A stretch of DNA of 64,000 nucleotides from Pseudonocardia autotrophica (GTDB lineage Bacteria > Actinomycetota > Actinomycetes > Mycobacteriales > Pseudonocardiaceae). Below the pieces are notes generated by a model. That model did no database searches, had not been told where the DNA came from, and worked only from the letters and a program-made list of their open reading frames with translations. The stretch is from the NCBI RefSeq assembly GCF_003945385.1, contig NZ_AP018920.1, positions 2,046,001 through 2,110,000 on the forward strand. The letters are read 5' to 3'. Shown here piece by piece: positions 9,187 through 18,508 of this stretch (the first letter of the stretch is position 1; each line of letters starts with the position of its first letter). A program made the translations under genes and the position numbers.

Positions 9187-10380
9187 TTCCCGCGCCGAGC
9201 GCACGGCCAAGGCCAGCTCGTACACCGGCTGTCGGGAGCGCCACGGCTTCAGCGCCTCCAACACACCGCACGCCTCCAGCACACTGCGGCGCGAGCCGGC
9301 CGCAGCCGCCACCGGAAGCGCAGCCGTCGTGACGCTCGCCGCCTCGTCGGGCTCTCCGGACAGGGCCAGGGACCGCGCCGACAGGATCGAGACGTACGCC
9401 CTGTCCCGGGTGCTCATGCCGAGTGTGTCGACCTCGCCGAAGCGTCGTACGGCGTGTCGCGGCCGTCCTGACTCGCTCCAGCACAGCGCGACCTGGATGT
9501 CGAACAGTGCCGGTCCGGGCGCGGCATCCTGGTCGTGCAGCCCGGTCGCCCTGAGGTGAGCAGCCCGGTCGAGCAGGCTGTTGACCCGGTCGATGCCGGC
9601 ACCCAGCATCGCCTCGCCACGAGCCCGCTGCTGGATGATCTCGGCCCGCAGCGACGGTGTCGCCGAGGTCCCCACGCGTTCGGCCGCAAGGGCCAGGTCC
9701 GCGAGCCGATGGGCGTCGCGCCGGTCGTAGGCCGCCTGGGACTTCCGCAGCAGGACGTAGGCCTGGATCGACGTGTCGCCTGCGCGCAGCGCGTACTCCA
9801 TGGCCCGGTCGTGCCAGAAGAGACATCGGATGGCGAGGCCCGCATCGCGACACACGAAACCGGCATACTCCGCGACGAGCGCCCCGGAGCGGAGCAGCCG
9901 GTCACGGTCGCTGCCCGAGCGGTACCGGGTCAGCCCCGCATCGATCCGCCCGACCAGGTCCACCGTCGCGGACAGCGTCAGGTCCGGCCCGGTCACCTGG
10001 GCCGCGTGCTGGATCGCCACGAGCTCGGTGCTCGCCGAATCGGGCTCGACCTCGACCTCGACCGGGTCGCCGAACCGGTCGCTTCCGGGCGCCACCTCGG
10101 CGGTCGCCCCGTTCGCGCACTCGCCCGGGGCGCGGCGGCGTGCTACTCGGTCGGCGTGCAGCCGTGCCCGGAGGGCGACGAGATCACCACCGCACCCGAG
10201 TGCCGCGTCGATGGCGGACACGAGTTCGCGCGAGGCCAGCCCGGCCGAGGGCCGTTCGGATCGGGAGACGTACTCACGGGAGAATCCGGCGAGGTTCGCC
10301 AGCTCGGCCTGCGAGATCCGTGCGGTGCGCCGTGCGGCTCGGATGGCGTGCGCGAGCCCGTCCTCGGGATGCTCGTGCAT
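9172..10380 (-). CDS. XRE-family regulator with C-terminal TPR-like region
   Basis: This 402-aa regulator has an N-terminal lambda-repressor-like helix-turn-helix (about residues 9-62; ISQAELANLAGFSREYVSRSERP). A long alpha-helical C-terminal part (about 130-400) resembles the TPR-like sensor region of many actinobacterial XRE regulators that respond to peptides or small ligands. The ATG at 10380 is preferred because GGAGAG lies 5 nt before it; an upstream in-frame ATG at 10452 would add 24 residues with no HTH role. It is divergent from a micro-ORF and a small Cys-rich protein, with a 33-bp palindrome between. Autoregulation through that palindrome is an inference. Confidence 0.85.
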   Translation of the reverse strand: MHEHPEDGLAHAIRAARRTARISQAELANLAGFSREYVSRSERPSAGLASRELVSAIDAALGCGGDLVALRARLHADRVARRRAPGECANGATAEVAPGSDRFGDPVEVEVEPDSASTELVAIQHAAQVTGPDLTLSATVDLVGRIDAGLTRYRSGSDRDRLLRSGALVAEYAGFVCRDAGLAIRCLFWHDRAMEYALRAGDTSIQAYVLLRKSQAAYDRRDAHRLADLALAAERVGTSATPSLRAEIIQQRARGEAMLGAGIDRVNSLLDRAAHLRATGLHDQDAAPGPALFDIQVALCWSESGRPRHAVRRFGEVDTLGMSTRDRAYVSILSARSLALSGEPDEAASVTTAALPVAAAAGSRRSVLEACGVLEALKPWRSRQPVYELALAVRSARELLDS

Positions 10381-10495
10381 GCACGCTCTCCGCTCGTCAT
10401 GGCAGCCGGAGCAGCTGATCGTAGCGACCCCGCTCGTGCGGCGGGGCGGCATCGCGCCCGGTCACGGCGCCACGCAGACGAACGAGGGCCGGGCG

Positions 10496-10528
10496 GGTGG
10501 CAACAACGCCGGCCGGCGTGTTGCCACC
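10496..10528. promoter_or_regulatory. 33-bp near-perfect palindrome, candidate operator
   Basis: Outer arms GGTGGCAAC (10496-10504) and GTTGCCACC (10520-10528) surround an inner self-complementary core, ACGCCGG/CCGGCGT. A single extra A on the left side is the only break. It lies between the XRE regulator start (10380) and the first divergent start codon (10597), about where an operator for both directions would sit. Confidence 0.55.
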
Positions 10529-10596
10529 TGTCACGCGGCCGGGACCGGCTGCTCCGATTCCTGTCGGGACAGGACGGAACGACCGAGGGAGCGTCG

Positions 10597-10644
10597 ATGT
10601 ACAGGGATTACACCGTCTCGACAGAGCCGGGGGTGGGGTGGTGA
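10597..10644 (+). CDS. 15-codon micro-ORF upstream of the small Cys-rich protein
   Basis: An ATG at 10597 has a good Shine-Dalgarno sequence (GAGGGA, 6 nt upstream) and encodes MYRDYTVSTEPGVGW before a TGA. The stop overlaps the GTG of the next frame (GTGA), the usual arrangement for translational coupling. It may be a leader peptide, a signalling peptide for the divergent XRE regulator, or just a chance frame with a good ribosome site. No known family is recognised. Confidence 0.4.
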   Translation: MYRDYTVSTEPGVGW

Positions 10645-11006
10645 CGGGAACCCCTCTGGTCGGTGCTCTGTGGGTGACGTGCGGAGACGACGTCGCCGAT
10701 CATCTCGTCCTGGTCGCGGACCTCGATCGGAACCGCTGCGCACCTGCCGGTTCCGGAGTTCGGACGGTGTGCGGTCGCTCGGTGCTCCCAGCAGCTCTGG
10801 CGTGCGCTCCGCGGCCACGGTGCTGCCGGTGCCGGGAACAGCTCCACGACCCGCCGGCCGTCCGGACCGTCCCGCGGACGCGCATCGGCCGCCGGATACT
10901 CCGGTCGGGCCCGGCCGCATCGCCCGGGCAATGGCCTCCACGGTGGTGGGTGCGTGGTCGTCGGGACGGCCGGCCCCCGCGTCGGTCCCCGGTTCGATCA
11001 TCGTGA
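10641..11006 (+). CDS. Small Cys-rich actinobacterial protein, possible zinc binder
   Basis: The frame from GTG 10641 gives 121 aa. The first 69 residues resemble small actinobacterial proteins that often accompany XRE regulators: a DxxxHLV segment (D20, H21), then CGR-x-V (C44), AALxC (C55) and a terminal CxxC (C61/C62, C64). The cysteines and histidine could bind a metal. Residues after about 70 are Arg/Pro-rich with no clear fold and may only be frame read-through into the ftsK promoter. It is coupled to the micro-ORF upstream. The family resemblance is from memory and needs a profile search. Confidence 0.5.
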   Translation: MTGTPLVGALWVTCGDDVADHLVLVADLDRNRCAPAGSGVRTVCGRSVLPAALACAPRPRCCRCREQLHDPPAVRTVPRTRIGRRILRSGPAASPGQWPPRWWVRGRRDGRPPRRSPVRSS

Positions 11007-11011
11007 CGGGC

Positions 11012-11017
11012 TACCGT
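11012..11017 (+). promoter_or_regulatory. -10 element of a leaderless promoter (ftsK)
   Basis: TACCGT lies 7 nt before the ATG at 11025, and this spacing decides the ftsK start. Confidence 0.55.
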
Positions 11018-11024
11018 GGGTGAC

Positions 11025-13604
11025 ATGGCAGGACGTACCGGCACCGGCAGGACCAGCACGGCGGCGGCCGCGGGCCGTGGCTCGGGGCGGTCCGGGTCGC
11101 GCGCGTCCACCCGCCGCAAGCCGGCCACCCGCCGGGCGCCGGCGAAACGCCAGGGCCCCGACCTGATCGACCGGTCGATCGACGCGGTCGGCCGGGGCGT
11201 CGCCAAGACCTTCCGGGCGTCCGGGCGCGCCGTCGGGCGCACCCGCGACATCGATCCCGCGCACCGCCGCGACGGCCTCGGCTTCGCGATGCTGGTGCTC
11301 GCGGTGATCGCCGCCGCCGGGCTCTGGTGGCAGGCCGGCGGCTCGGTCGGCTACTGGTTCACCTTCGTCGTTCAGGCCGTCGTCGGTGTGGCGTCGGTGC
11401 TGCTCCCGCTGATCCTGCTCGGGATCGGCGTCGTGCTGGTGACGACGCCCGCGCACCCGGAGGCCCGGCCGCGGATCGTCGCGGGCAGCCTGCTGCTCGC
11501 GCTCGGCGTGCTCGGCCTGGTGCACCTGGCCCGCGGCGGACCCGCCGAGCCGGACGCCTGGCGCGGCGCCGGTGGCGCGATCGGCTACGTCGCGGGTACC
11601 CCGCTGGAAGCCGGGCTGACCGTGTGGACGGCCGTCCCGGTGCTGATCCTGCTCACCCTGTACGCGCTGCTGCTGGTCACCGGGATCCCGGTCCGCGAGC
11701 TGCCCGACCGGTTCCGCAGGCTCACCGGGCAGCTGCCGCCCGAGGACGAGCAGGAGAGCGAGAACGCCGACGGCGCCCCGCGCACGGTCGCCGACGCCGT
11801 CGCCGAGGCCGACCTCGACGGCACGAAGCCGGCCCCCCGCCGCAGGCCGTCGCGGCGCAGGCAGCAGGCCAGCGAGGCGGACGCGTTCCGGGCCGAGGAC
11901 GGCGAGCACACCCCCACCCCGGTGGACGCCGACGTCCCCGGCGCCCCGGCCGACGTCCCGGCTGCCCCGGCCGATGCCCGGCCGGCAGCGGCCGCGAAGA
12001 AGGCGCCGCGCAAGCCGGTCGTCGAGACCCCGCCCGCCGAGGAGCCGCCGCCGACCGAGGGCGAGCAGCTCTCGATGGCGATCCGCGAGCCGGTCGGCGA
12101 GACCGAGTACGTGCTGCCGCCCGCCGACGTGCTCGAGTCCGGCCCGCCGCCGAAGTCCCGCAGCTCCGCGAACGACGCCATGATCGAGGCGATCAGCGGC
12201 GTGCTGGACCAGTTCAACATCGACGCCCAGGTCACCGGCTTCACCCGCGGCCCGACGGTCACCCGCTACGAGATCGAGCTCGGCCCCGCGGTGAAGGTCG
12301 AGAAGATCACCCAGCTGCAGCGCAACCTCGCCTACGCGGTCGCCAACGACAACGTCCGGCTGCTCGCGCCGATCCCCGGCAAGTCCGCGGTCGGCATCGA
12401 GGTGCCCAACACCGACCGGGAGATGGTCCGGCTCGGCGACGTCCTGCGCTCGGGGTCGGCGCGCAACGAGCAGCACCCGATGGGTATCGGGCTGGGCAAG
12501 GACATCGAGGGTCACTACCTGGTCGCCAACCTGGCGAAGATGCCGCACCTGCTGGTCGCGGGCTCGACCGGCTCCGGTAAGTCCAGCTTCGTCAACTCGA
12601 TGCTGGTCTCGCTGCTCAGCCGAGCCACCCCGGACGAGGTCCGGATGATCCTGATCGACCCGAAGATGGTCGAGCTGACGCCCTACGAGGGCATCCCGCA
12701 CCTGATCACGCCCATCATCACCCAGCCGAAGAAGGCGGCCGCCGCGCTGGCCTGGCTGGTCGAGGAGATGGAGCAGCGCTACCAGGACATGCAGGCCAAC
12801 CGGGTCCGGCACGTCGACGACTTCAACCGCAAGGTCCGCTCCGGCGAGATCACCGCGCCGCCCGGATCGGAGCGGGTGTACCGGCCCTACCCGTACATCA
12901 TGTGCATCGTCGACGAGCTCGCCGACCTCATGATGACGGCGCCGCGCGACGTCGAGGACGCGATCGTCCGGATCACCCAGAAGGCCCGGGCCGCGGGCAT
13001 CCACCTGATCCTGGCCACGCAGCGGCCCTCGGTCGACGTCGTCACCGGCCTGATCAAGACGAACGTGCCCTCCAGACTGGCGTTCGCGACGTCGTCGCTC
13101 ACCGACTCGCGGGTCATCCTCGACCAGCCCGGCGCCGAGAAGCTGATCGGCATGGGTGACTCGCTCTACCTGCCGATGGGCGCGGGAAAGCCGGTCCGCA
13201 TGCAGGGCGCGTTCGTCGACGACGACGAGATCGCCAAGGTCGTCGCCTTCACCAAGGAGCAGGCCGAGCCGAGCTACACCGAGGGTGTCACGGCGCAGAA
13301 GGCCGGCGAGGCGAAGGAGATCGACGCCGACATCGGCGACGATCTCGACCTGCTGCTGCAGGCCACCGAGCTGATCGTCAGCTCGCAGTTCGGCTCGACG
13401 TCGATGCTGCAGCGCAAGCTGCGGGTCGGTTTCGCCAAGGCCGGCCGGCTGATGGACCTGCTGGAGACCCGCAACATCGTGGGCCCGTCCGAGGGCTCCA
13501 AGGCCCGGGACGTGCTCGTGAAGCCGGACGAGCTGGAGAACGCGCTCTACCTGATCCGCGGCGGCGGGACGGCCGACGGCGCAGAGGTCAACGACGACGA
13601 GTGA
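11025..13604 (+). CDS. ftsK: DNA translocase FtsK/SpoIIIE
   Basis: This 859-aa septal DNA pump clears the chromosome terminus during division. A basic 80-residue N-terminus is followed by membrane segments near 86-103, 112-140, 151-168 and 184-220. An acidic, Pro/Ala-rich linker runs to about 360. The RecA-like motor follows, with Walker A GSTGSGKS near residue 513 and Walker [10 protein letters not shown] near 627. The C-terminal winged-helix gamma domain (about 770-859) reads [20 protein letters not shown]. The ATG at 11025 is preferred over GTG 11016 because of the leaderless spacing. The 3' end carries a 15-bp tandem duplication that includes the stop. Confidence 0.95.
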   Translation: MAGRTGTGRTSTAAAAGRGSGRSGSRASTRRKPATRRAPAKRQGPDLIDRSIDAVGRGVAKTFRASGRAVGRTRDIDPAHRRDGLGFAMLVLAVIAAAGLWWQAGGSVGYWFTFVVQAVVGVASVLLPLILLGIGVVLVTTPAHPEARPRIVAGSLLLALGVLGLVHLARGGPAEPDAWRGAGGAIGYVAGTPLEAGLTVWTAVPVLILLTLYALLLVTGIPVRELPDRFRRLTGQLPPEDEQESENADGAPRTVADAVAEADLDGTKPAPRRRPSRRRQQASEADAFRAEDGEHTPTPVDADVPGAPADVPAAPADARPAAAAKKAPRKPVVETPPAEEPPPTEGEQLSMAIREPVGETEYVLPPADVLESGPPPKSRSSANDAMIEAISGVLDQFNIDAQVTGFTRGPTVTRYEIELGPAVKVEKITQLQRNLAYAVANDNVRLLAPIPGKSAVGIEVPNTDREMVRLGDVLRSGSARNEQHPMGIGLGKDIEGHYLVANLAKMPHLLVAGSTGSGKSSFVNSMLVSLLSRATPDEVRMILIDPKMVELTPYEGIPHLITPIITQPKKAAAALAWLVEEMEQRYQDMQANRVRHVDDFNRKVRSGEITAPPGSERVYRPYPYIMCIVDELADLMMTAPRDVEDAIVRITQKARAAGIHLILATQRPSVDVVTGLIKTNVPSRLAFATSSLTDSRVILDQPGAEKLIGMGDSLYLPMGAGKPVRMQGAFVDDDEIAKVVAFTKEQAEPSYTEGVTAQKAGEAKEIDADIGDDLDLLLQATELIVSSQFGSTSMLQRKLRVGFAKAGRLMDLLETRNIVGPSEGSKARDVLVKPDELENALYLIRGGGTADGAEVNDDE

Positions 13605-13621
13605 CGCGACGACGAGTGACG
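13592..13621 (+). repeat. Perfect 15-bp tandem duplication containing the ftsK stop codon
   Basis: CGACGACGAGTGACG occurs at 13592-13606 and again at 13607-13621. The first copy contains the ftsK TGA; the second is non-coding. A simple duplication after the stop explains it. Confidence 0.85.
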
Positions 13622-13798
13622 GGTTGAACGCAGCGTGGCGATCTTCTGTCCCACGGTGCTGTGACGAACACCAAGCGTAACCACTCTTTCGCGGGAGTCG
13701 GTTAACGAGACGGTCTCATCCGTGTCACAGTGACAGCGGTGGCCATCGTTCGGTGGCCTTCCCGTCGGCCTGCCCACTCGGGCGGAGGAGGTCTTCCG

Positions 13799-14674
13799 GT
13801 GTTCTGGAGGAAGAAGGACCGTCGTCGTCCGGCTCGGGGAACGACCGACCGGCACGCCCTCGTCCCGATCCCGCTCACCGGCGGCGTGCTCTCCGGGCAG
13901 GTCCGGGACGGCCAGGGCGGTGCGCTGCCCGCCAGCGAGGTCTCGGTGCTCGACGCCGCCGACCGCCGGGTCGCGCACCTGGAGACCGACCCGTTCGGCC
14001 GGTACGCGGCCTCGCTGATGCCCGGCCGGTACCGGGTCCGCGTCGAGGCGGGCGGCTACCAGCCGATGAGCGACGTGGTCGAGGTGTCCTGGGGCTCGCA
14101 CGCCGAGATGGGTGTGATGGTCCTCGGCGAGGACCCGGCGCTGCGCCCGCCGGAGCCCGGTGTGTTCCGGATCGACAGCGACCACAGTTCGGTCCGGTTC
14201 GTGGCCCGGCACATCGGACTGTCCAAGGTGTACGGCCGGTTCAACCGGTTCCACGGCCAGATCCGGATCGCCGAGCCGTTCGAGGAGTCCTCGGTCGACG
14301 TGGTGATCGACGCGGCGAGCGTGGACACCAACGTCGAGGCCCGGGACACCCACCTGCGCTCCGCCGACTTCCTCGACGTCGAGCGCTTTCCCGAGCTCCG
14401 CTTCTCCAGCATGCGGTTCGTGCAGCGCGGGGGGAACCGCTGGACGGTCGACGGCGACCTCACGCTGCACGGCCTGACCAGCGACGTGTCGCTGGACACC
14501 ACGTTCCTCGGCTCGGCCGAATGGAACGGCGACCGGGTCGGCGCCGTCGCGACCACCCAGCTGCACCGCGAGCACTTCACCCTGAACTGGCAGCAGATGA
14601 TCACCAAGGGACTGCCGGTGGTGGGCTCGACGATCGAGATCGAGCTCGACGTGCAGGCGATCAGGCAGGGCTGA
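13799..14674 (+). CDS. YceI-family protein with N-terminal carboxypeptidase-regulatory-like domain
   Basis: This 291-aa protein joins two beta domains. Residues about 27-110 match a CarboxypepD_reg / transthyretin-like domain (GGVLSGQVRDGQGG, TDPFGRYAASLMPGRYRVRVEAGGY). Residues about 123-290 are a YceI lipocalin-like barrel (FRIDSDHSSVRFVARH, VYGRFNRFHGQIRI, HLRSADFLDVERFPELRFSS). YceI barrels bind polyprenoid or other long lipids. There is no signal peptide, so it is probably cytoplasmic or membrane-associated. GTG 13799 is chosen because GGAGGAGG lies 7 nt upstream. The 3' end overlaps the convergent AraC-type gene by 14 bp. The ligand is unknown. Confidence 0.85.
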   Translation: MFWRKKDRRRPARGTTDRHALVPIPLTGGVLSGQVRDGQGGALPASEVSVLDAADRRVAHLETDPFGRYAASLMPGRYRVRVEAGGYQPMSDVVEVSWGSHAEMGVMVLGEDPALRPPEPGVFRIDSDHSSVRFVARHIGLSKVYGRFNRFHGQIRIAEPFEESSVDVVIDAASVDTNVEARDTHLRSADFLDVERFPELRFSSMRFVQRGGNRWTVDGDLTLHGLTSDVSLDTTFLGSAEWNGDRVGAVATTQLHREHFTLNWQQMITKGLPVVGSTIEIELDVQAIRQG

Positions 14675-15491
14675 CCGACAGTCCGGACACCCGCTCGGCG
14701 AGCCAGGCGCCCGCGGTCGTCCCGGCGAGCGCCCGGAACTCCCGCGCCAGGTGTTGCTGGTCGGCGAATCCGCAGTCGGCCGCGACGTCGGTGAGCGCGG
14801 GCCGGTCGGCCGAGCGGAGGAGTGTGCAGGCCCGCTCGAAGCGGATCACCCGGGCCGCGGTCTTGGTGCCCAGCCCGGTCTCGCGGCGCAGCCGGTCGCC
14901 GAGGTGGCGGGCCGACCAGCCGACGTCGGCGGCGAGCTCGGTGACCCTCGCGGTTCCGCCGGAGGCCACCAGCCGGTCCCAGGCCCGCCCGATCTCGGCC
15001 GGCGGCCCGTCCGCGGCGGTCCGCCGCGCGGCCAGCCGGCACAGGTGCGCGTCGAGCAGGGCGCATCGCGTGGCCCAGGTCGGGGCCGCGTGCAGCCGGT
15101 CGAGCAGCGAACCGGTGTCCGGCCACAGCTCCGCGAGATCGATGACGTCACCGGCGAGCTCCGCCGCGGGCAGCCCGAGCAGCGTGCGGGCACCCCGCCA
15201 GGTCAGCGGGAGCTGCAGCCCGGCCTGGGGGGCGCCCGTCGCGATCACCGCGGGAACGGCGTGCAGTCCGGCCGCGGACGCGGTGAACCGGCCCGGCCCA
15301 CGGCCGGGATCGGGTTTGCGCAGCAGCTCGACGTCGCCGTCGATGCAGAGGATGACGGTCAGGTGGCCGCCGGGCACGCCCTGGTGGGTGCCGGGCGGGC
15401 CGCCCGCCGTGCGCCACACCCAGAACTCCGCGACCAGCGGGCGCAGCGCGGCCGAGGTCCGCCACCGCCCGGCTCCGGGCCGTTCCGTCAT
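14661..15491 (-). CDS. AraC-family transcriptional regulator
   Basis: This 276-aa protein has a C-terminal AraC/XylS double helix-turn-helix (about 175-260; VTELAADVGWSARHLGDRLRRETG and ALTDVAADCGFADQQHLAREFRALAG). The N-terminal ligand domain (about 1-120) resembles the DUF6597-type region seen in many actinobacterial AraC proteins (PLVAEFWVWR). The ATG at 15491 is preferred: a GATACT element lies 7 nt upstream, as in other leaderless genes here. The effector and targets are unknown, although the convergent YceI gene and the argA gene are neighbours. Confidence 0.85.
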   Translation of the reverse strand: MTERPGAGRWRTSAALRPLVAEFWVWRTAGGPPGTHQGVPGGHLTVILCIDGDVELLRKPDPGRGPGRFTASAAGLHAVPAVIATGAPQAGLQLPLTWRGARTLLGLPAAELAGDVIDLAELWPDTGSLLDRLHAAPTWATRCALLDAHLCRLAARRTAADGPPAEIGRAWDRLVASGGTARVTELAADVGWSARHLGDRLRRETGLGTKTAARVIRFERACTLLRSADRPALTDVAADCGFADQQHLAREFRALAGTTAGAWLAERVSGLSVSPA

Positions 15492-15498
15492 GCGCTCC

Positions 15499-15504
15499 AG
15501 TATC
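15499..15504 (-). promoter_or_regulatory. -10-like element of a leaderless promoter (AraC-type gene)
   Basis: GATACT (reverse strand) lies 7 nt before the ATG at 15491; it differs by one base from TANNNT. Confidence 0.4.
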
Positions 15505-15575
15505 GCCGGATCCGCACCGGGGCACAGGGCCGGCGCCTCAGCGGGCTGCACAGCGCCGGCGTCACGGCGTCGGTG

Positions 15576-16109
15576 TCACAGGGTCAGCAGCATCCGCACG
15601 TTGCCCAGGGTGTTCGGCTTGACGTGCGCGAGATCGAGGAACTCGGCGACACCCGCGTCGTAGGAACGCAGCATGGCGGCGAACACCTCCGTCGACACCG
15701 GCGTCCCGTCGATCTCGGAGAACCCGTGCCGGGCGAAGAACTGCTTCTCGAAGGTCAGCACGAACAGTCGCCGCAGGCCCAGGTCTCGGGCCCCGTCGAT
15801 CAGCGCGTCGACGATCCGGTGCCCGACCCCGCGGCCCAGCACCGACGGCGACACCGCCACCGTGCGGATCTCACCGAGGTCCTCCCAGAGCACGTGCAGC
15901 GCCCCGCAGCCGACGACCTGCCCGTCCAGCTCGGCCACCAGGAACTCGGGGACGGCCTCGTAGAGGGTGACCGTCTCCTTGGCGAGCAGCACGCGTCCGG
16001 CGTACTCGTCGACCAGCTCGCGGATCACCCGGACGTCCGGGGTACGGGCACGCCGGACCGTCACGACCGGGCCGGGATCGGGCAGGTGGGGCTCACGTGC
16101 GTCGGGCAC
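15576..16109 (-). CDS. argA: Amino-acid N-acetyltransferase (single-domain ArgA)
   Basis: This 177-aa GNAT enzyme closely matches the short mycobacterial ArgA (Rv2747 type), which makes N-acetylglutamate for arginine synthesis. Visible blocks are RRARTPDVRVIRELVDEYAG, VVGCGALHVLWEDLGEIRTVAV, the acetyl-CoA loop GRGVGH, FEKQFFARHGF and AEFLDLAHVKPNTLGN. It lacks the kinase-like domain of E. coli ArgA. The GTG at 16109 follows a TAGGCT element with 8-nt spacing; an inner GTG at 16064 would also retain the whole fold. It is divergent from rimO and part of the ftsK-argA-pgsA-clgR-pspA neighbourhood. Confidence 0.92.
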   Translation of the reverse strand: MPDAREPHLPDPGPVVTVRRARTPDVRVIRELVDEYAGRVLLAKETVTLYEAVPEFLVAELDGQVVGCGALHVLWEDLGEIRTVAVSPSVLGRGVGHRIVDALIDGARDLGLRRLFVLTFEKQFFARHGFSEIDGTPVSTEVFAAMLRSYDAGVAEFLDLAHVKPNTLGNVRMLLTL

Positions 16110-16117
16110 GGACGAGG

Positions 16118-16123
16118 AGCCTA
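16118..16123 (-). promoter_or_regulatory. -10 element of a leaderless promoter (argA)
   Basis: TAGGCT on the reverse strand lies 8 nt before the GTG at 16109. Confidence 0.45.
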
Positions 16124-16156
16124 GACGCCGGGCCGGGGGCCGTGGGCCCCGCCGTC

Positions 16157-16162
16157 TACCCT
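16157..16162 (+). promoter_or_regulatory. -10 element of a leaderless promoter (rimO)
   Basis: TACCCT lies 7 nt before the GTG at 16170. Confidence 0.55.
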
Positions 16163-16169
16163 GGAGGCC

Positions 16170-17732
16170 GTGGCTTCCCCCGAGAACGCGCCCCGGCGCG
16201 CCGCCCTGCTGACCCTGGGTTGCGCGCGCAACGAGGTCGACTCCGAGGAGCTCGCCGGCCGACTGGTCGGCTCGGGCTGGGAGCTGGTCGACGCCGAGGC
16301 CGGCTCGCCGGACGTCATCCTCGTGAACACCTGCGGTTTCGTCGAGCAGGCGAAGAAGGACTCGATCGACACCGTGCTCGCGGCGTCCGACGTGGCCCGC
16401 CCGGCCGGCGCGAAGGTGGTCGCGGTCGGGTGCCTGGCCGAGCGCTACGGCGCCGAGCTGGCCGCCGACCTGCCGGAGGCGGATGCCGTCCTCGGGTTCG
16501 ACGCCTACCCGGAGCTCGCCGATCGGCTCGCCGACGTCCTCGGCGGGCACGCCCCGGCCCCGCACGTCCCGGTCGACCGGCGCACCCTGCTGCCGATCTC
16601 GCCGGTGGAGCGGCCCGCGGCTACCGCCGACGTGTCGGTGCCGGGTCACGACTGGGTGCCCGACATATCAGCAGTGAGCGGCGCAGGATCGCGGATGGGG
16701 GCCACGGGATCGGGCCGCACCCGGCTCACCGGCGGCCCGGTCGCGTCGCTGAAGCTCGCCTCGGGCTGCGACCGGCGCTGCGCCTTCTGCGCGATCCCGT
16801 CGTTCCGCGGCAGCTTCGTCTCCCGCGCCCCGGCCGACGTGCTCGGCGAGGCGGCGTGGCTGGCGACCGACGGGGTCCGGGAGCTGGTCCTGGTCAGCGA
16901 GAACTCGACGTCGTACGGCAAGGACCTGCCCGGCGGTACCCGCGCGCTGGTCGATCTGCTGCCTCGGCTCGGCTCGATCGAGGGGATCAGCCGGGTCCGG
17001 GTGTCCTACCTGCAGCCGGCCGAGATGCGCCCGGACCTGATCGCCGCGATCGCGACGACGCCGGGTATCGCGCCGTACTTCGACCTCTCGTTCCAGCACG
17101 CCAGTGCGCCGGTGCTGCGCCGGATGCGCCGGTTCGGGTCGCGCACCGACTTCCTGGACCTGTGCGAGCGGATTCGCGAGCTCGCGCCGGAGGCCGGGAT
17201 CCGCTCCAACGTGATCGTCGGGTTCCCCGGCGAGACGGAGGAGGACCTGGCCGAGTTGGAGGCGTTCCTGATCGGCGCCCGGCTGGACGCGGTCGGCGTG
17301 TTCGGCTACTCCGACGAGGACGGCACCGAGGCCGAGGGCTACGACGGCAAGCTCGACCCGGGGCAGGTGCAGGCCAGGGTCGCCCGGATCTCCGAGCTCG
17401 TCGACGACCTGATGGTGCAGCGGGCGGAGGAGCGCATCGGCTCCGAGGTCGTCCTGCTGATCGAGCGGTCCGCCGATGCCGACGACCCGGACGCCGACGA
17501 GCCGGAGATCACCGGGCGGGCCGCGCACCAGGGGCCGGACGCCGACGGCGAGTCCTACGTGGTGGCCGCCGCCGACGGCGGACCGGAGCCCGGCTCGCTG
17601 CGTCCCGGTGACCTGGTGCGGTGCCGGGTACTCGACACCGAGGGTGTCGACCTGCTCGTGGAGACGGTGGAGCTGCTCCCCGCGGGCGCACCGGCCGATC
17701 TGGCCGCGGCCCTCGTGGCAGGTACCGGATGA
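16170..17732 (+). CDS. rimO: Ribosomal protein S12 methylthiotransferase
   Basis: RimO is a radical-SAM enzyme that adds a methylthio group to an aspartate of ribosomal protein S12. This 520-aa protein has the N-terminal MTTase domain with cluster ligands C18, C55 and C88. The radical-SAM triad is C200, C204 and C207 in [10 protein letters not shown]-terminal TRAM-like RNA-binding region follows, with an acidic insertion near 431-450. A 45-residue segment (about 138-185) between the domains lengthens it relative to E. coli; I believe similar lengths occur in other actinobacteria. Its stop overlaps the pgsA start (ATGA), so the two should be coupled. Confidence 0.93.
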   Translation: MASPENAPRRAALLTLGCARNEVDSEELAGRLVGSGWELVDAEAGSPDVILVNTCGFVEQAKKDSIDTVLAASDVARPAGAKVVAVGCLAERYGAELAADLPEADAVLGFDAYPELADRLADVLGGHAPAPHVPVDRRTLLPISPVERPAATADVSVPGHDWVPDISAVSGAGSRMGATGSGRTRLTGGPVASLKLASGCDRRCAFCAIPSFRGSFVSRAPADVLGEAAWLATDGVRELVLVSENSTSYGKDLPGGTRALVDLLPRLGSIEGISRVRVSYLQPAEMRPDLIAAIATTPGIAPYFDLSFQHASAPVLRRMRRFGSRTDFLDLCERIRELAPEAGIRSNVIVGFPGETEEDLAELEAFLIGARLDAVGVFGYSDEDGTEAEGYDGKLDPGQVQARVARISELVDDLMVQRAEERIGSEVVLLIERSADADDPDADEPEITGRAAHQGPDADGESYVVAAADGGPEPGSLRPGDLVRCRVLDTEGVDLLVETVELLPAGAPADLAAALVAGTG

Positions 17733-18337
17733 GCTCCCCGCAGCCGACCGGGGGCACCGTCCCGGTCGGTGGTCAGGCGCCGCTGCTGAACATCGCGAAC
17801 GCGCTGACCTGCCTGCGGCTGCTGCTGGTCCCGGTGTTCGTGGCGGCGCTGTTCGTCGAGGGCGGCGAGGACACGTTCTGGCGGATGACCGCGTTCACCG
17901 TGTTCGTGGTCGCCGCGCTCACCGACCGGCTGGACGGCCAGCTGGCGCGCAGTCGCGGGCTGGTCACCTGGTTCGGGGCGCTCGCGGATCCGATCGCCGA
18001 CAAGGCGCTCACCGGGGCCGCGCTGGTCGGGCTGTCGATGCTGGGCGTCGTCCCGTGGTGGGTGACGATCGTGATCCTCGGCCGGGAGATCGGGATCACG
18101 GTGCTGCGGTTCCTGGTGATCCGGCGCGGGGTCATCCCGGCCAGCCGGGGCGGCAAGGCGAAGACGGTCGCGCAGACGTTCGCGATCGGGCTGTTCCTGC
18201 TGCCGCTGCCGCTGCTGTTCCCGGAGGCGCTCACCGCGGTGCTGGCCGTGCAGTGGACGGTGCTGGTGGTGGCGCTGGCGCTCACCGTGGGCACCGGGAT
18301 CGACTACGTGCTGAAGGCGGTCCGGGCGAACGCCTGA
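17729..18337 (+). CDS. pgsA: CDP-alcohol phosphatidyltransferase, PgsA-like
   Basis: This 202-aa membrane enzyme transfers a phosphatidyl group from CDP-diacylglycerol, most likely to glycerol-3-phosphate in phosphatidylglycerol/cardiolipin synthesis. The family signature is complete: D-x2-DG-x2-AR-x8-G-x3-D-x3-D in [14 protein letters not shown] followed by GALADPIAD. About six hydrophobic helices are present. It begins inside the rimO stop codon and precedes clgR, as pgsA3 does in mycobacteria. The exact acceptor alcohol is inferred from homology and context. Confidence 0.9.
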   Translation: MSSPQPTGGTVPVGGQAPLLNIANALTCLRLLLVPVFVAALFVEGGEDTFWRMTAFTVFVVAALTDRLDGQLARSRGLVTWFGALADPIADKALTGAALVGLSMLGVVPWWVTIVILGREIGITVLRFLVIRRGVIPASRGGKAKTVAQTFAIGLFLLPLPLLFPEALTAVLAVQWTVLVVALALTVGTGIDYVLKAVRANA

Positions 18338-18461
18338 ACGGGCGGGACTACCGGCGGGTATCCCGGCGTTGTGCCGGACGGGCCGTGTTCGCCGTGGGCG
18401 GACAGGGACACCCGGGTTCGGCCGCGCCGATCGGTGCGGCGAGTCGGTACGGTGATTTGCA

Positions 18462-18489
18462 CCGGGCCGACACCGCGGTGCCGGCCCGG
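18462..18489. promoter_or_regulatory. 28-bp palindrome upstream of clgR, candidate autoregulatory site
   Basis: CCGGGCCG (18462-18469) and CGGCCCGG (18482-18489) flank a CACCG/CGGTG core; one base pair in the middle of each arm is mismatched. It sits 19 nt before the clgR start codon. It could be a ClgR operator or a hairpin in the leader. Confidence 0.45.
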
Positions 18490-18508
18490 TCGGAGTCGAG
18501 GAGGGCAC

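Noticed and set aside
9535..10644. 369-codon plus-strand frame over the XRE regulator
   Set aside because: It is antisense to a clear regulator; only its last 15 codons, with their own ribosome site, are worth considering.
11016..11024. Alternative GTG start for ftsK
   Set aside because: The GTG overlaps the -10 element TACCGT, so it would not be in a leaderless transcript.
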